The notes under the pieces were generated by a model, which saw only the letters and a list, made by a program, of their open reading frames with translations, did not search any database and was not told the DNA's origin. A program made the translations under genes and the position numbers. From positions 62,001 through 126,000 of the forward strand of contig WTXI01000063.1 of assembly GCA_022376515.1 (NCBI GenBank): 64,000 bases of DNA, read 5' to 3'. This document shows, in pieces, positions 11,601 to 24,998 of the stretch; the stretch's first letter is position 1; each line of letters starts with the position of its first letter. Origin of the DNA: Lactifluus volemus (Eukaryota > Basidiomycota > Agaricomycetes > Russulales > Russulaceae).

Positions 11601-14600
11601 CAACCCTCGAGGGTCAGACGGCCTTTCGCTTCCATCTCCCATCGCGTGCGAGAAGATCCCCATGGCCCGACTTCACCGAAGCCCGCGACAACTATGACCT
11701 TATCGAGATCGATAACGTCGCGTAATTGAGAGAGTGAGTCGAGAGAATGCGCCTCAGGGAGGTCGGGAAATTCAAAGCGGAAGTTCGCGCGAGGGGTGAT
11801 ATTGACTGTCTGAAGAACGCGCTCGGCCTCAGCACCATTGATGACTTTAAACTCGGCGGCGTTGTCGCGAGCAATAGCGCGACGAAGCTCGGCCTTCTTG
11901 TTGATGTTAACACGGACACGGGCCGCTACGTCGGCGAGATCTGCGATTCGGTCGAAGCCACCGCTCAAGTCTCCCCAGACTGGTTCGACTTGCGTAATGC
12001 TGAATAGGATCGGGTGCATAAGTCCGAGAATGTTGAAGGCCATTTCCTTGGCAGAGAAAGTGCGCACGCCGTGCGTCTCGACTTCCTGAGCAATCATGTT
12101 GGATTGGTCCATGAGACCAGTACCACGAGTCCACTGGAGGATAGTTCAGTATCGCAGACCGGGGCCGGAAGACGGACTCACCCAATGACAGCTCCTACAA
12201 GGCAAAGATACTCGCCCCAACTTTCTGAAGACCAACGGTTGAAAAGCGTTTCGAGAGAAATCTTAGATTCGGAATAGAGACCATCATTGCCGAAGAGGCC
12301 ATGATTAGGGGACAATGGAAGAACAACTTGCGTCGGACGGGTTACAATTTGACGGATTGCCTTTTTGGTTTTGATAGCCCCGAGGAGTCGCAGAAGGTTC
12401 ACAAGCATTATGCGGTGCGCGAGCTCAGACTTGTCGTCAAGACCGTCAATTTCCCGGCCATTTTCCGGAACGGCAGCGAAGGGGATGATGTAGTCGAGAT
12501 CAAGGCCCATGGTTGTGTAGATGTAGTCAACAAGTGCCTCCACATCTTGTTTGGAGCCTTGATTGAAAGGAACGACAGTAAGAGCGGAACCGCGGCTGCC
12601 GAAGCGCTGAAAGATTCCTTGGTAATACTCGACTGTGGCGCGGCTATAGCGGGAAGTAGTGATGACAACATGGGCACCGCCTGATAAAAGGCCCTTGAGA
12701 ATCTCGACCCCAATCGACCCTTTGCCGACGCCCGTGATGAGGGCATTCTTATCCTTGAAAGTTGTACCAGAGGTGGCAATCTCATGGAGAACATCCAGGT
12801 AGACACCTGTCAGATTAGAGCTGTACTCCCACTGGGTACCAACGCGACGCTTGAGGTGGAGAAGGGGAATCTTGTCAGCAGACACTGAAGTGATGCCTGA
12901 AATCTGAGGCCGCAAGAACTGGGATGATGAACGACGGCTACGGGGACACCGGGGCGCGGGCGGTTATCAGGTGCCTTGCGCAGCGAACGGACGACGCCAT
13001 CATAAAGGGCCTTGATACGGTTCTTCTGCTCCTCGCTGATTTCTGGTTGAGACTTGACGACGTTCCAGAGTTTGACGACATCATCCTGGATCTTCTGAAT
13101 GTTAACCGAACCAGAAATCTGGTCGGCACTGGCCATCTCCTCCACATACGCCTCTAGTTTGCGTACGTTCTCCCGGTTGACTTCAGAGTAGACGATATCA
13201 CCCTTCTCAGTGATCTCAGTGCGAGGCGCGGTGGGGAATGTGACTAAAAGAAGCGTATGAGAAATGCGTATATGGGTCTGATAGGAAATCCTCACCGTCC
13301 TTATACAACGGCGGCTGGCCAACAACACCACGGCAATTGTCGAGGAGTTCTTGACCAAGCTTCTTTGCAGTTGCATATGTCTCACCCTTCGAGGGGTCGC
13401 ATCGATTGACCATAAACTCCATAAATTTGATGAGATCGGGGTCTGCACGATTCATTATAGCGATGCAACGGGCAGTGATCTCACGGTCGACGGTAGTGAG
13501 ACGGCCGAAGAGAATGTCGTAGAACATGAGGAGAGCGTCTTGACGAACCCAGTTCCACGAGGAGTCGAAGTGACGAGCCTTCAACGCATCAAAGACGGGC
13601 TGGACACCGTCAATGTAGGCATCACCGTGCTCACGCGCAATATTGTCGAGTCGAGCTTGAAGCTGTGTGGAGGCAGCCTTCTCTTTGTCGTGCAGAATCT
13701 CGCCTTGGCGGGGGTCACGCTTCAAGTAGCGAGAGTAGAGGTTGATTTGCTGGTGCGCGAATTCATACTGCTCAGCTTGGAACTTGAGGAATTCCTCGCT
13801 GTTCATCACAGCACTTCCAGAAGAGCCTCCGGCACCACTGCCGGAACCACCGGTAGAAAGAGTGATGCCTACACGCTGAGCATAGACTTGTGCAGCGGCG
13901 TCGAGCCAAGCTTTGCCCTCGGCCTCTGAGCCCAAGCGCTTGGCGGGCTCCATGGTGGTGGCAATCAGTAGCACGGCGTCGGCGCGTTGGGGACCCAAGC
14001 CCCATGCCTTGGAAAGGTGAGCTTTCGCACTTGAGATGTTGAAACCACCGGGCATCTTGCCACCAATTGCACGCGACACGAGACTAGTGGAATACTTCCC
14101 GAGATTGCCGGAGTGACCAGACGCAAGGGCAGCGCCAAGTTCCTCGAGCGGCAGCTCCTCGCCCTTGTCAGGCGCAGATGAAAACTCGCCCTGAAGGTCG
14201 CCCATAATCTCATTTTGAAGGGTTGACTTGCCGTTAGAGAGATCCCTTATAGACTTGGAGAGAGGGATCTCGCTGAGTTGCTTCTTTAACTTTTGAGAGA
14301 CAATCGCAGCAAGGATGTCGACAGCACGGATCGGAGTGTCTTCGATGGTAACAGCAGGACCGGCGGCAGCTGGAGTAGCGGTAGCAACTGCGACTGGTAG
14401 TGGAGTGGGCGCCGGAGGTGCAATTTCACTGGCTGCGTCTGGTTCAGATGTTACTTCAAGGTCATCTTCGAACTGATAATAGATCTCCTTCTGATGCTTT
14501 GAAGCACAGAATACTCGACGGACAACGCTAGTTGAGTCATCCTTCGCTTCGTATTTGGCCTTGAGGGTGCGTACAGCCATACCAGTGAGAGTTGGGGATG

Positions 14601-17600
14601 GGCCAATCTCGATGAAGCGCTCAAACTTGTACTGGCCGAAGAATAGATCCTGGGTTTCGATCCAGCGCACAGGAGAAGCAAACTGGTAAGATAGCAGCTC
14701 GACTAACAGAACCCAGGCGAGTTTCTGCCGTTGCTCGGGGGCATCCCAGCGTTCTTCATCCCACTTGCGAAGAACTTTCGAGAGCCGTGGAGATGATGTG
14801 CGGTTGTAGATGAGTTCGGCATAGGCTTTGTTGACGGCGAAGGGCGATGCAATTAAGTTAGGGATATAGACGCCTTCGAGAAGCGACGGGTCCAGGAGAG
14901 TGGATGGGATTTTCTTCGATAGGTCTGAAGGGTCACTTAGATTGAGCGAGAGCGAAAAGCAAAACTACACTCACATGCACGGAAGGGCATGACACCAGAC
15001 CAGAGGTAACGCGAGTGGAAAGGAACGTCAATGCCTGCGAGAGGGATGGTGGCGAGACCGCGTTCAAGTACAATATAACCTTCGGTCTTTTGCTTTTCAA
15101 GGGCATGGTCGTAGCAGTTGTTGACAATGTCCTTCAGCATATCTTTAACTTTAGCGAGACCAAATTTCTCGGTCAGCTGGACAGCGATTGTGAGCGTAAT
15201 GAATGGCCAGAAATCTAAGAATACATGCCTTAGCGATATCGACCTTCTGCACCTTGAGATAATTGAGGACGTTTGTCAAAGTTTGCAATGCGACAAGCTC
15301 GCCAGCACAGACATATTGTTGGCCCTGGTATCGATCAGCAGCCATATAGCAACATAAAAATGGTGACGCACCTCGACGTTGAAATTCACGATCTCCAATA
15401 GGCAGTCTCTGACGTTGGAGATAGTATCAACGACCTCGCGGAGGGCCGCATCATCGAACGTCTTGCTAACACGACTGGGATTGACGGCACACATGGCATA
15501 GTTCGAGCGGCCCAGCTCGTCACGTTCGACAGCACGCTGCATTGTCAGACCGCGGTAAAAGACGACATCGACGAGAGAGGAATTGGGCAAGATATCAGCA
15601 ACCGAAGCAAGAGCAGAGAACTCGCCCAGCGAGTGGCCAGCGAAAGCGGCGTCAGGCTGGACAAAGCCTTTCGAGCGCATATCCTCGAATGCAGCACGGG
15701 ACGTAATGACAAGGGCAATCTGCGCAAACTGGGTAGCGAAAAGAAGACCTTTTGGATGAATGAAAGTGTGTTGGAGGGTGCGGACGTTTATATCAGAGAA
15801 CAACGGGAGACTCTTGATGTTGCCATCCCGATCCGTCGTGTCATAGGTCATCTCCATATATCGCTCACGGATGGCTTGGCCCTTGATACCACCGAAATGG
15901 ATAGTCTTCGTCTTGGGGTTCTCTCGGACAATCTCTACAATAGAAAATCCATAGGCAGAGATTAAGTGTGCGTCGGCAGAGTCCCAGACGGCACGGGCAG
16001 CAGGAGAGGAGTTATACAGCTCCATACCCATACCCTGCTCCTGCGAACCTTGGCCGGTAAATGCATAGACAGTGGGCGGCTGCGCGACCTCAGCAGTTCC
16101 CTCAAGAACCTTCTCACCGTGCTGGTTGGTGGTGGTAACACCGACGACAAAGTTGCCATCGTGCATAGCGGTATGCTTGATTCTGACGGTAAGTTCATCT
16201 CCGGGAAGGACCATTCCGACGAAATTGACGTTGTAACTAGAAGGAAGTAAGTATCTGTCGTCCTCCATCAAGAAATCTGTGTACTCACTTGTACACGCGA
16301 TCTGGGATGCCCAAGGCCACGACAGTCTCCACGTAGCGCCGAGCAGCAGCGCTGGAGAACATGCCGTGAGTAATCGTACTCGGCAATGATGCGTACAAGG
16401 AAAAATAGGGATTCGTGTGAATGGGGTTAAAGTCCCCCGAGACCTTTGAATAAGGTTCGTTGGTGGTTGGTGCACGGTAGACGGAGGGATTTGCGCTTGA
16501 AGTAAGATGATATTCGGTAGGAAGGGGGATTGGTGCCGACTTGGCTGATCCATGCCGTTGAAGGTAGGTCATGACGGGATTGCCTTGGCATTCGTCGCGC
16601 TCGAAGTCAATGTAAGCAACCTTGACTGAGCGACCAAGGTGATCACGGACGAAGACGTCACCAGCGACGGCGACTGAGCGGTAGTTCACCTTGTCTTTGT
16701 ATGTTACTTCTGTGCGAAGGCGGAAGATGAGACGGGTTCCGGCGGTAAGCGGTTTAGTCTCGTCAGTCCACTCGAACCAATCCTTGGACAGCAGGACGCC
16801 GACGTCCGCATCGGAGGCGAGCTCAACTGTGTAATCAGGCTCGTCAACGATCTCGAAGGTGTTTTCGTAGTCTGTGAAGCGACCGCGGAACAAGAATGCT
16901 GACTGGACTTCAATAACCGGTTTGCCTTCACACGAGACATGGCCCGCGACCATGACAGTTTTGCCAGAGTCGCCATTAATTACAGCGACAACATTTGCCT
17001 CCGCACGACAAATGTCGCCAGCCTTCAACGGCCTGGACCCAGGAACAACCTTAAAGCCATTGGAGAGGTGAACGAGCTTGAGCAAGTCGCCGTCGATAGT
17101 GGAAGGAAAGATGGCCTTCATGATTGCTTGCCAGCCAGTGACAATGGCGAAGTCCATAGGTGCTTTAACCTCATCAGTACGAGCAGTCTTGAATTTCTCC
17201 TGCTGGTTGCCGACCACAGCGCAGAATGCTTCCACATCACCCGCAGAAATAGTGACTTCTGGACCGGTGAAGGTGTCACGCACGTTGAGCTCCGGGAGCT
17301 TCTCGTCATCGCCGAACCACAACCGCCAGTAGAACTCCTTGATGCGCTTGTTGCGACCCTCCATAACTTCATGGATGGGTGCATACGGCTGTGCCGGCTG
17401 GTACTTGAACTGAAGATAAAGAGGTACGGCGGCACCCTGACGCTCTTCAAAGAGCGTAAGACTGATGAGGCGGGAGGAGGAATCGTATTTGATGTCAACG
17501 GCGAGGAAATCAGGCTGATGACCTGCGAAAGAACGGGTAGCGCCATAGACAGCGATATGGTGGGGCTGACCATCGAGCAGTCGAATGATTAGTCTCTGAC

Positions 17601-20600
17601 CGGCACGAGGAGCAAGGATACGGCGGAGGGGATTGGCGATGTAAGACGTGTCCTGCACAACGAACTTGGACGTAATGAATGCATGCCACCAATTCAGCTC
17701 AGGGCCAGCAAGGACCTTCAGCCAATCCTCCGTGGCTGGGACCGCGGCTGGCATAGTAAGCTTGACTTCGTTGCTGCTCTGGAATACACCGACGCCCGGA
17801 ATTGGGGAAACGAAGGAAGGTATGGCGCCGAGGTAGTCCAAGACCGGAATCTTGCTCTCGTCACCATCATAGAAGTTATTCAACACCTTCGTCACGAGAC
17901 CAGATACCACATTGTCAAGCATCTCCTTAATGGGTACATCCTTCTTGACCGAGTGACGTACAGCGACGGGACCCTGAAGAATGGCCACACGCTCCGGATC
18001 CTGATCGAAGACAGCTTCGATATCCTCTGACGGCCAGAGAGAATCCTATATGAGATCAGCTTTTTGCTTCGCCCGATCATGATACATGATACACACCTTT
18101 TTGAACCACACCTCAAAGCTATCATCTAAAATTGGAATGAATGGCACGGGCTTTTGACCGGAACGCTGCGCGATGTTGAGGAAGTATGACTTGTCTTCGT
18201 GGGCCAAAAGTTGTTCCCTTGCAAGAGGATACATCTCAAAGAAAGTGGAGACAAATACAGACGGCTTGTCGAGGCCTGTGTACGACTGCAAAAGCGAGGC
18301 TTTTGGTCTGCCGCCGTTAACGCCAGCAAAGCGCTCTTCGACACGGCGCAACCAGTCTCCTGTGAGGTTGCGCAGAGAGAGATCGAGCCAGCGGTCTTCA
18401 TGAACAACATACATCAACCGTATAAGACGGTGCACAACCTCCTCGTAAGTCATATCGCTAAGATCTTCGACAACGCGGCCATCCTTCTTCGCTGGGAACC
18501 AGGGCTTGAAGTAGTCCGCGTTGAGCCTCTTGATTACCTCCGCACGGCGCTCCTGGAGCCATGCGCCACGCTTCTCGCGAGGAAGTTTGAAGACGGAATC
18601 ATCGTACTCTTTCCAGAGCCTGAGAGCGCGGTTATTGACTTTGTGAATGGGTTCTCCCAGCTCCGAGCGCACGGTAATAACGCCACCCGTCTCTCTCGCA
18701 TATGTGCCCTCCCATTGCGCATCATCGACACCCGCAGCGGCGACAATGAGATCCTTGACCGAAGATGAGGTGTGTGCCTCCTTAGCGACCATGACGCGGG
18801 AGCCAAAGAGGAAACCGTCGAAAGGCATCGACTCTACACCGAATTCTTTCGACCAGTCCCCAGAAAGATATGGCCAAGTGTCTTCCGAACCACCAAAGCC
18901 GGAGCCGGCCACAAGGGTAATGTTGTCATGACGGCGGATTGTTGAATAGGTCGCGAGGATAGGTTGATGAAAGTCCTCGAATGAGTGGTGGCCACCAGCA
19001 CGGCCACCAGTCCATTGCAAAATAATGGCAAAGTCGGGGTTAGCTGCCGCGATGTTGACGACCTGGCGAATGCCATCGACAGAACCAGGCTTGAATGCGA
19101 CATGGCGGATTCCAACGGACTTGAGACCGGTTATGATCTCAGCGGCCTTCTCCGTGGTCGGTACGCCAGCTGCCACACAGAACCCCTCTATAGGAAGGCC
19201 CTCGCGTCGCATCTCCTGCCAAAGAGGGAGTTGGAAAGAGAACTGGCGAGGATTGATGTAGAGGGAGTTGAGGGTCAGACCAATGCCTGGGGTGATTTTG
19301 GTCTGAATCTCCGCAACTTTGGCGCGAAGGGCTGCTGGGGAGTAATGTCCGCCACCAGCAAGTTCGACGTGATACCCAGCTTGAAGGACAGCAGAGACAA
19401 AGCCCGCTTTGACAGTGGTGGGCGTCATGCCAGCAACCATGATCGGAGGCTTGCCCAAAAGACGAGAGAACGGCGTATCGAGATGGATTTTGCCATCACT
19501 ACCAAAGTTGTCAGCAAGTGAGATCACAGGCCATGGCGAGGAGCTCACCTTGTTTTAACAAGTGACGGGGCCCATTTTGTAATCCACGATTGCTCCGTCT
19601 TCACGCCGCGCACCGAATAGAACTCAGAATCCCCTTTGCCTTTCTCTCCTAGAACAATGATGCGGATACCGCGACCATCAAGATTACGTGCAGTGAGCTG
19701 CCCAATACCACTGACACCACCAGCACCGAAGTCAATTGCATGCGTCGCACGTTGGGGCAGATCGGTTGCCTTCGGCCAGTGGAGAGGTTTGGTGAATATT
19801 TGGTCACAAATGGAGCGCGTCAATGACCCAGTTTGTGCTCGGAGGTCAGAGCCTGGGAGGTAGATGAGTGACGAGTGGGGAAAAAAAAAGGTAGATTAGA
19901 TGACTTACCGTCTTCGGTATGGTAAACAGGGATGTGAAGCCCTTCTGGAGTCCAAAGCTCCTCACCATTCAAGTCTTCGTTGATGACCTTGTCCGCTGCA
20001 TCCCGCAGGTAATGACTGTGGAATGGCACGCCCACGACGAGGAAACGCGCACTAAACACAGGCTTGCGTTTCGAGAATTCCACTTTGCTTTGGTCGGCAT
20101 CATTCGGTGCACGGATTTTGCGCAGATTGGTAACAAGGCCATATAGAGCACGTGAGGGACCTGTGACAATGAAAGTGCGGGGTCCATTGTGAAGCGAAAC
20201 ATTAAGCTGAGAGTTTTCATGAAGATGTTTGTTCGTTTTGGATATTTGTTGCTGAAGGTCCTTGAGGAGCAGACCGTGTACCGACAACATGGGTGAAGGC
20301 TGGCCCTCTCCCCCTTCAATCGAGTCTTGCACAATGGTCGGCTCGAGCGCGAGTACGGGGAAGAGCTGTTGGCCGCGGAGGCCGGCAAAGAAAAGCCACT
20401 TAAGGGCCTTTCGCGCATTATCGAGGAAGGATGCATCGTCTTCGGAGGATGATATAGCAATAGCAGTGACAAGGCCTTGAGAGTGACCAGATGCACCAGA
20501 GAGACGCGCAGACAACTCTGCGGGCGACAGACCGGAAACGCGAGCGGCAACAAGGTACTGTGTAAATTGGGTCAGACCGATGAGTGGGAATGACACCGGG

Positions 20601-21384
20601 ACGGAGGCAAAGTAAGCAATCGATGGGGGCAGGGTCGCGCCAGTAAGCCAGGAAATGACGTCCAGGCCATGCTCATAGAATGACGTGTCTTGAGAAGCTG
20701 ATGCAAGTGGTTGAAGCACTTCGTTGACCATGGAGCGAAGGAAAGGCTCAACAAGGGGACGATATGTGTCAAAGAGCGTCTGAAGCTCGTCAAAGTAAAT
20801 TTCGTTGATACCTTGCCCACCGAAGAGCGCGAAAATTGAGGCACGTCCGGAAAGCGACTCGGCGAGGAGGGATGGGGTAGGGAGCTTGGGCGTGCCCTCC
20901 ACGTTATACTTCACGAGAATAGCATGTGCAACGTAAAACGCGGACAGGACCTTCTTGCGTGCCTCATGTTCATAAGAGGCGACGAGGGAGTGAATATCGA
21001 TATCTGAGAGGAGTGTGGTCGTAAAATGGGAGAAGGTCTTGAGGAGGATCGCGAGACGGGCTGGATGTTCGGGCATATCCTCTGGGGTATCACGCACTCG
21101 TTCGGCTACGAAGCCGAGGAAGTGCGCGAAAAATACCGTGGTGGCCTCTTCAACGTCATCGACAGGCGTTTGGACATCACCAAGTGACTGTACGTGGGTA
21201 AACTCGTCTCTAAGAACTTCCGCCGCAGTCCACTCATCAGGTAAAGTAGAGACAGGAATCGATACCTTCAAAAGGGGTGAGCGCTTAAAAAAAAAAAAAA
21301 AAAGAATGATGTGCGTACTCTAAGTTGGCCAACCTGAATAGCAAGTGGGCGAGAAGAGAGCGTCAGAACACCACTAGCGTGCAT
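8696..21384 (-). CDS. Fungal type I fatty acid synthase, beta and alpha fused
   Basis: One minus-strand gene holds the complete cytosolic FAS that makes palmitoyl- and stearoyl-CoA from acetyl- and malonyl-CoA and NADPH. Order: N-terminus [17 protein letters not shown] (21384, then an intron at 21318); acetyltransferase ([11 protein letters not shown]; nucleophile SGHSQG near 20490); enoyl reductase ([11 protein letters not shown] near 19730, VAGMTPTTV near 19430, [10 protein letters not shown]); hot-dog dehydratase ([11 protein letters not shown] near 16420); malonyl/palmitoyl transferase ([23 protein letters not shown] near 15630); acyl carrier protein ([10 protein letters not shown] near 14220, Ser as phosphopantetheine site); ketoreductase ([11 protein letters not shown] near 12730); ketosynthase (ACATA, HGTS near 9880, GHSKGGAA near 9745); phosphopantetheinyl transferase (VGIGVDQ joined to [19 protein letters not shown]). 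It ends [15 protein letters not shown] at 8696. Ascomycetes split this into FAS1 and FAS2; fusion is usual in basidiomycetes. Many introns of about 50 nt are present; I did not place every one. Confidence 0.95.
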
Positions 21385-22489
21385 TATGTTGTTGAGGCAG
21401 AGGATGGGAAGCAAAGAAGACCTGAAGCTCTAGTTGAGAAGTCTAAAGGGGTATGATGGGTATTCTTTGGTGGATGGGTAGATTTTATAAGGAACGGACG
21501 TCCAAAAACTCAGGCGTCCCCCAACCGAGCAACTTTCCCATTTCTCCCCAATGGATTAGGTCGCTTCCTTTTACGGCAACCCCAAATCCCATCTGCGGTC
21601 ACGTGATGTCTTTTTTTTTTTTCGCGTTTCGCGTTTACTTCCGTGAACAGATCATCTATATCCTTAGATGACGTCTCTCCCCGACGTCCTACGGCTCATT
21701 CTATGCTATATTAGGTGCCCGCCCCAGCACGACCTCCTGGAACTCATGTGCTCATGCGTCATGTATAGACATCTGACGTGGTGATCCCGTATCGGGATTT
21801 AGTCCGAATGAGCTGCAAAAGTCCGAGAAAAGGCTTTTATCGAGAAAGTCCGATCCTCAGATATCCCAACTTGGATAAGAGGGAAACAATACGAAGCGTT
21901 TATGATTACCGACGAGGCCGAATATGCGGAGACGAGCTGGAGCTGATACGGATGCTGATGCGGATGGGTGCGACGTCCTGATAGATGACCTAATCATCAT
22001 CGCCTCCGTCCGGTCTGTATTTGTATCCACCCATGCGTCAGCAGCGGCACCTCCATTTTCATCATCCTGTGCCTCTCCCCATCTCCGAGTCCGCATTCGA
22101 ACTACCGTAGTCCTTCTGATACCCGACATCAGACCATCGTCACTCCAGAGTCCTTCTCAAACAGGTGCAGCAGAGGCGCTCAGTGGAACATCATTAGCTA
22201 CGGGAGGAGCAGGAGCAGTGGCGAACACGTCGTCCTCAGCGCCGCGGTGACGGGGGTGGTGGTGATAATGAAGGTGATGGTGCGTCTGGCGCACTTCATG
22301 TAAATGCACACTGCGTGCCCACCTCCTTGCAGAGCGCGGTACATGTCTTGAGCGACGTCCTATGATGGCGAGGCTGCACTGGCAAGATGGGAGTTACAAC
22401 AGGGGCCATGACGCGCATGCAGAGTGCGTGAGCGCGACCCACGATGATGGTATGAGTGATGTGTTGTTGTACCGGCGTGACATAGTGCA
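21385..22489. other. FAS upstream region, low-complexity, no firm gene
   Basis: This holds the FAS promoter (a T run at about 21610-21621). A short plus-strand frame at 21668-21784 begins MTSLPDVLRLILCYI and resembles an F-box start, but it stops after 38 codons and no continuation is convincing. The remainder is Ser/Ala-biased low-complexity sequence. Confidence 0.4.
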
Positions 22490-22852
22490 TCAGGGGGCCT
22501 CGGCTGGACTGTCCGAGTCGTGGTTGTGGTCGTAGCTGGACCCGGATCCATCATGGGGCGATGCGAGGTCGAGACTGCGGGTGCGGTAGCTGGAACAGGT
22601 TCCGGCTCCGCGCTCGCGCTTGCACGTGAGGTACAAGTGCCGTCGGGGTATTTGAATCATTTGAGGTCGAGGGTGGGTGCTGTTCGCGCGCGCAGTCCGG
22701 AGAGAATCCAATCGCTGCTGAGCGCTGAGCCTCAGACTGCATTTGCTCCAATTTCGCCCTCCTGTTGACGCGTGTGTACAAAATTCGCCAGGTGATCCCC
22801 ACGTAACACTGAGGAAGACGAGGACGGCAAGCAGCATGTACAGTTGTGCCAT
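22490..22852 (-). CDS. Possible small secreted protein (tentative)
   Basis: A 120-codon minus-strand frame starts MAQLYMLLAVLVFLSVTWG, which looks like a signal peptide with a hydrophobic core and a small residue before the expected cleavage point. The mature part is basic, has a few cysteines, then a Ser/Asp/His-rich tail, and matches no family I know. Upstream in the same direction (23088-22860) another frame reads protein-like (HHQEVVNIEQRALISRVNHL), so this start could instead be internal to something else. Very tentative. Confidence 0.2.
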   Translation of the reverse strand: MAQLYMLLAVLVFLSVTWGSPGEFCTHASTGGRNWSKCSLRLSAQQRLDSLRTARANSTHPRPQMIQIPRRHLYLTCKRERGAGTCSSYRTRSLDLASPHDGSGSSYDHNHDSDSPAEAP

Positions 22853-23567
22853 GCCCAGACATTCTCCAGTATGATCTGTGGAGAGGCTATCAACTCACGG
22901 GATACATTTAAACAAAATGGGCAGACCTCCTCGACAAGATGGTTCACTCGTGATATGAGAGCACGTTGTTCAATGTTCACCACTTCCTGGTGGTGCCTGC
23001 TCACTGATTGAGTATTTGTACAGCCGGGCCTGCACGTGCCCCACGTCGTGAGATTTATACGCAACTCAATATTTATCACATTGGCCAATAAACAGAGAAC
23101 TACGAAATTGGTGATAAATTGTTGAACGATATGTTGAACGGAACGGTGGAATGTTTATGCTGTTGCCTGTACCATACTTGTAATCATTTAAAAATGCACA
23201 CACTACTCTCCTTGTTCAGGTGCAGCATCTGTGCAAACCCCAGCCGGGCCACACCACAGAGGTTGCCGTCACTGTGCCTTTGTATATGACAATGTCTCAT
23301 CCCCTCCCAAGCAACAACAACATTGGCATTTCTACTGTAGTGACCAAAATCAAAACAATTACTTGAGCTTTTTTATGCTTACACTGAATGAAGCAAGGTC
23401 AAATCGTCGAGATTTCTAGTTCCGTTACGCGGGTAAACCCACATTTCGTACGACGATGGCGACTTGCTAACATGAGATGGGGGACACATCCGAGAGCATG
23501 ATTATTACACCTAAGTTATACGTTATCACGGATAAACATCGTTTCCGTCAATACAAAGAAGACGCTC
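22853..23567. other. Intergenic with one unidentified minus-strand frame
   Basis: The minus frame 23088-22732 has a protein-like start but no recognised domain. 23100-23567 shows nothing I can support. Confidence 0.3.
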
Positions 23568-24998
23568 TCAGAGATTACCGGCCCGAGCATCCCGCTCCAC
23601 CACCGCGATCTCTTGAACTCCTTCACGGAAGAACACGACGTTGTATTCAAGAAGACCACGGCGCTCCTCAAAAACGCCCGGGTGAAGCATAGCGAGGAGC
23701 GCAAGTTGAGGTGTGATTAGATGATAGGTTAATGTCGCACCCTGTGCGAGAGATACGGCGGCCGAGGGATAGAATGAACGCGGATCCTGGGTCACGGAAG
23801 TCGATCTACGATAGATAATAAGCCGGCTCAGTTTGTGGCATGAGAAATTAAAGACTTGCTTATATAGAGGTCCGAATGCACTCAACGTGCGCACATAGTC
23901 GCAACATAAATTGTGCATGCCAGTGTCCACGGGCGACTCGTCAGTGGCGACATAGAGCCTCGAATTGACGTCAAAGAGGAATGCCTTGGACGCTTGCGAG
24001 TTCTGCGCAACAGCACGTCAGGCAAAAAAAAAAAAGGCGGAAGCACGGAGCTAATGCACACACAGAGCAAAACACGTTGAGCAAGTCCTCAAGATATGGC
24101 AGTGAGTCAATGAGCTTGTGCAAAACACGAGAGAAGGCTTCGCGGATGGAGTGGTCATAGACGGAGGTAAGGTGGAAGTTGACGGGCATCTGCTCGTATT
24201 CGGGCTCGGAGTCGAGCAATTCGTCGATAACTCGTTGCTGTATGTGTCGAAAATTCTCTGAATAAAGGATGAGTCTCGGGGCGGAACGAAAAGGCGCTCT
24301 GCTCGTTGAGCAGCACGTCAGAGAGACGCGCATGCGTCACGCGCCGACCGCACGGGAACGTGGACAACGGGTCACGCGACCACGTACCTATCTTGTAATC
24401 CTCTGCGAGCGACTCTGCTTTGTGCGCGAACACCTCCAATGTTGCACCTGGGTTCTCTTGATATGCCGAAATGAAGAATTCAAGCATGCGTGCAATGGGT
24501 TGCTGATAGGAATCCTGGACGGGAGATATGAACATGAATTGGAAAGAGATGCCGTACGAATGAAAGACAGGTACGACACCTGGATGTCAATAACAAAGAT
24601 GATCGAGGAGAATTCGGAGAGAGAGGCGCCCAGAGAATCGAGGGTGATATTGCCTGGACAGTCCCATATCTCGAGGGGGATGACGGTACTTGTAAATTGA
24701 AGAGAGGTCAGGAGAGAGAGAAGAAAGTGAGGGAGAGGGACATACTCGTATCGATGTATAGCGGTTTGGGATGTGGGATCGAGAAAGAAGGTCTGCTTCG
24801 GAGGCGCATCGTTGAAAAGGACCTGCTGGATGGAGGTCTTTCCGCTTCTGCACGACGCAAGGTTGAGATCGGAAATAGAGTGCGGGGGTTAAGGGGTGAG
24901 ACGGACCCCCGTTGACCCAAGAGCAGAATCTTGGTGCGTTGTAAATTATCGAGAGATGGTGTTGTTGCTGGACCATTCGACTTTGTAGCCGTGGCCAT
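23568..24998 (-). CDS. GTR2: Rag-family GTPase GTR2 (RagC/D type)
   Basis: GTR2 pairs with GTR1 on the vacuolar membrane and relays amino-acid status to TORC1. The start MATATKSNGPATTPSL at 24998 leads to KILLLGQR-GSGKTS, a P-loop interrupted by an intron, then IQQVLFNDAPPKQTFFLD. After further introns come WDCPGNITLDSLG (switch II, DxxG), SIIFVIDIQ, LEVFAHKAESLAEDYKI (base-recognition motif with HKAE where HKVD is usual), NFHLTSVYDHSIREAFSRVL (highly typical of Rag C-type GTPases), then PLFDVNSRLYVATDESPVD and the long roadblock-like C-terminal domain ending DARAGNL. The length and the C-terminal domain rule out Ras/Rab types, and the GSGKTSIQQ and LTSVYDHSI blocks favour GTR2 over GTR1. It is divergent from VTC4, with 260 bp between the two start codons. 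Confidence 0.85.

Noticed and set aside
16939..17592. Plus-strand 217-codon frame inside FAS
   Set aside because: Complement of the conserved dehydratase region; codon pattern follows the minus strand.
21288..21303. A run near the FAS start as a retroposon tail
   Set aside because: It is the poly-pyrimidine tract of FAS intron 1 on the coding strand.
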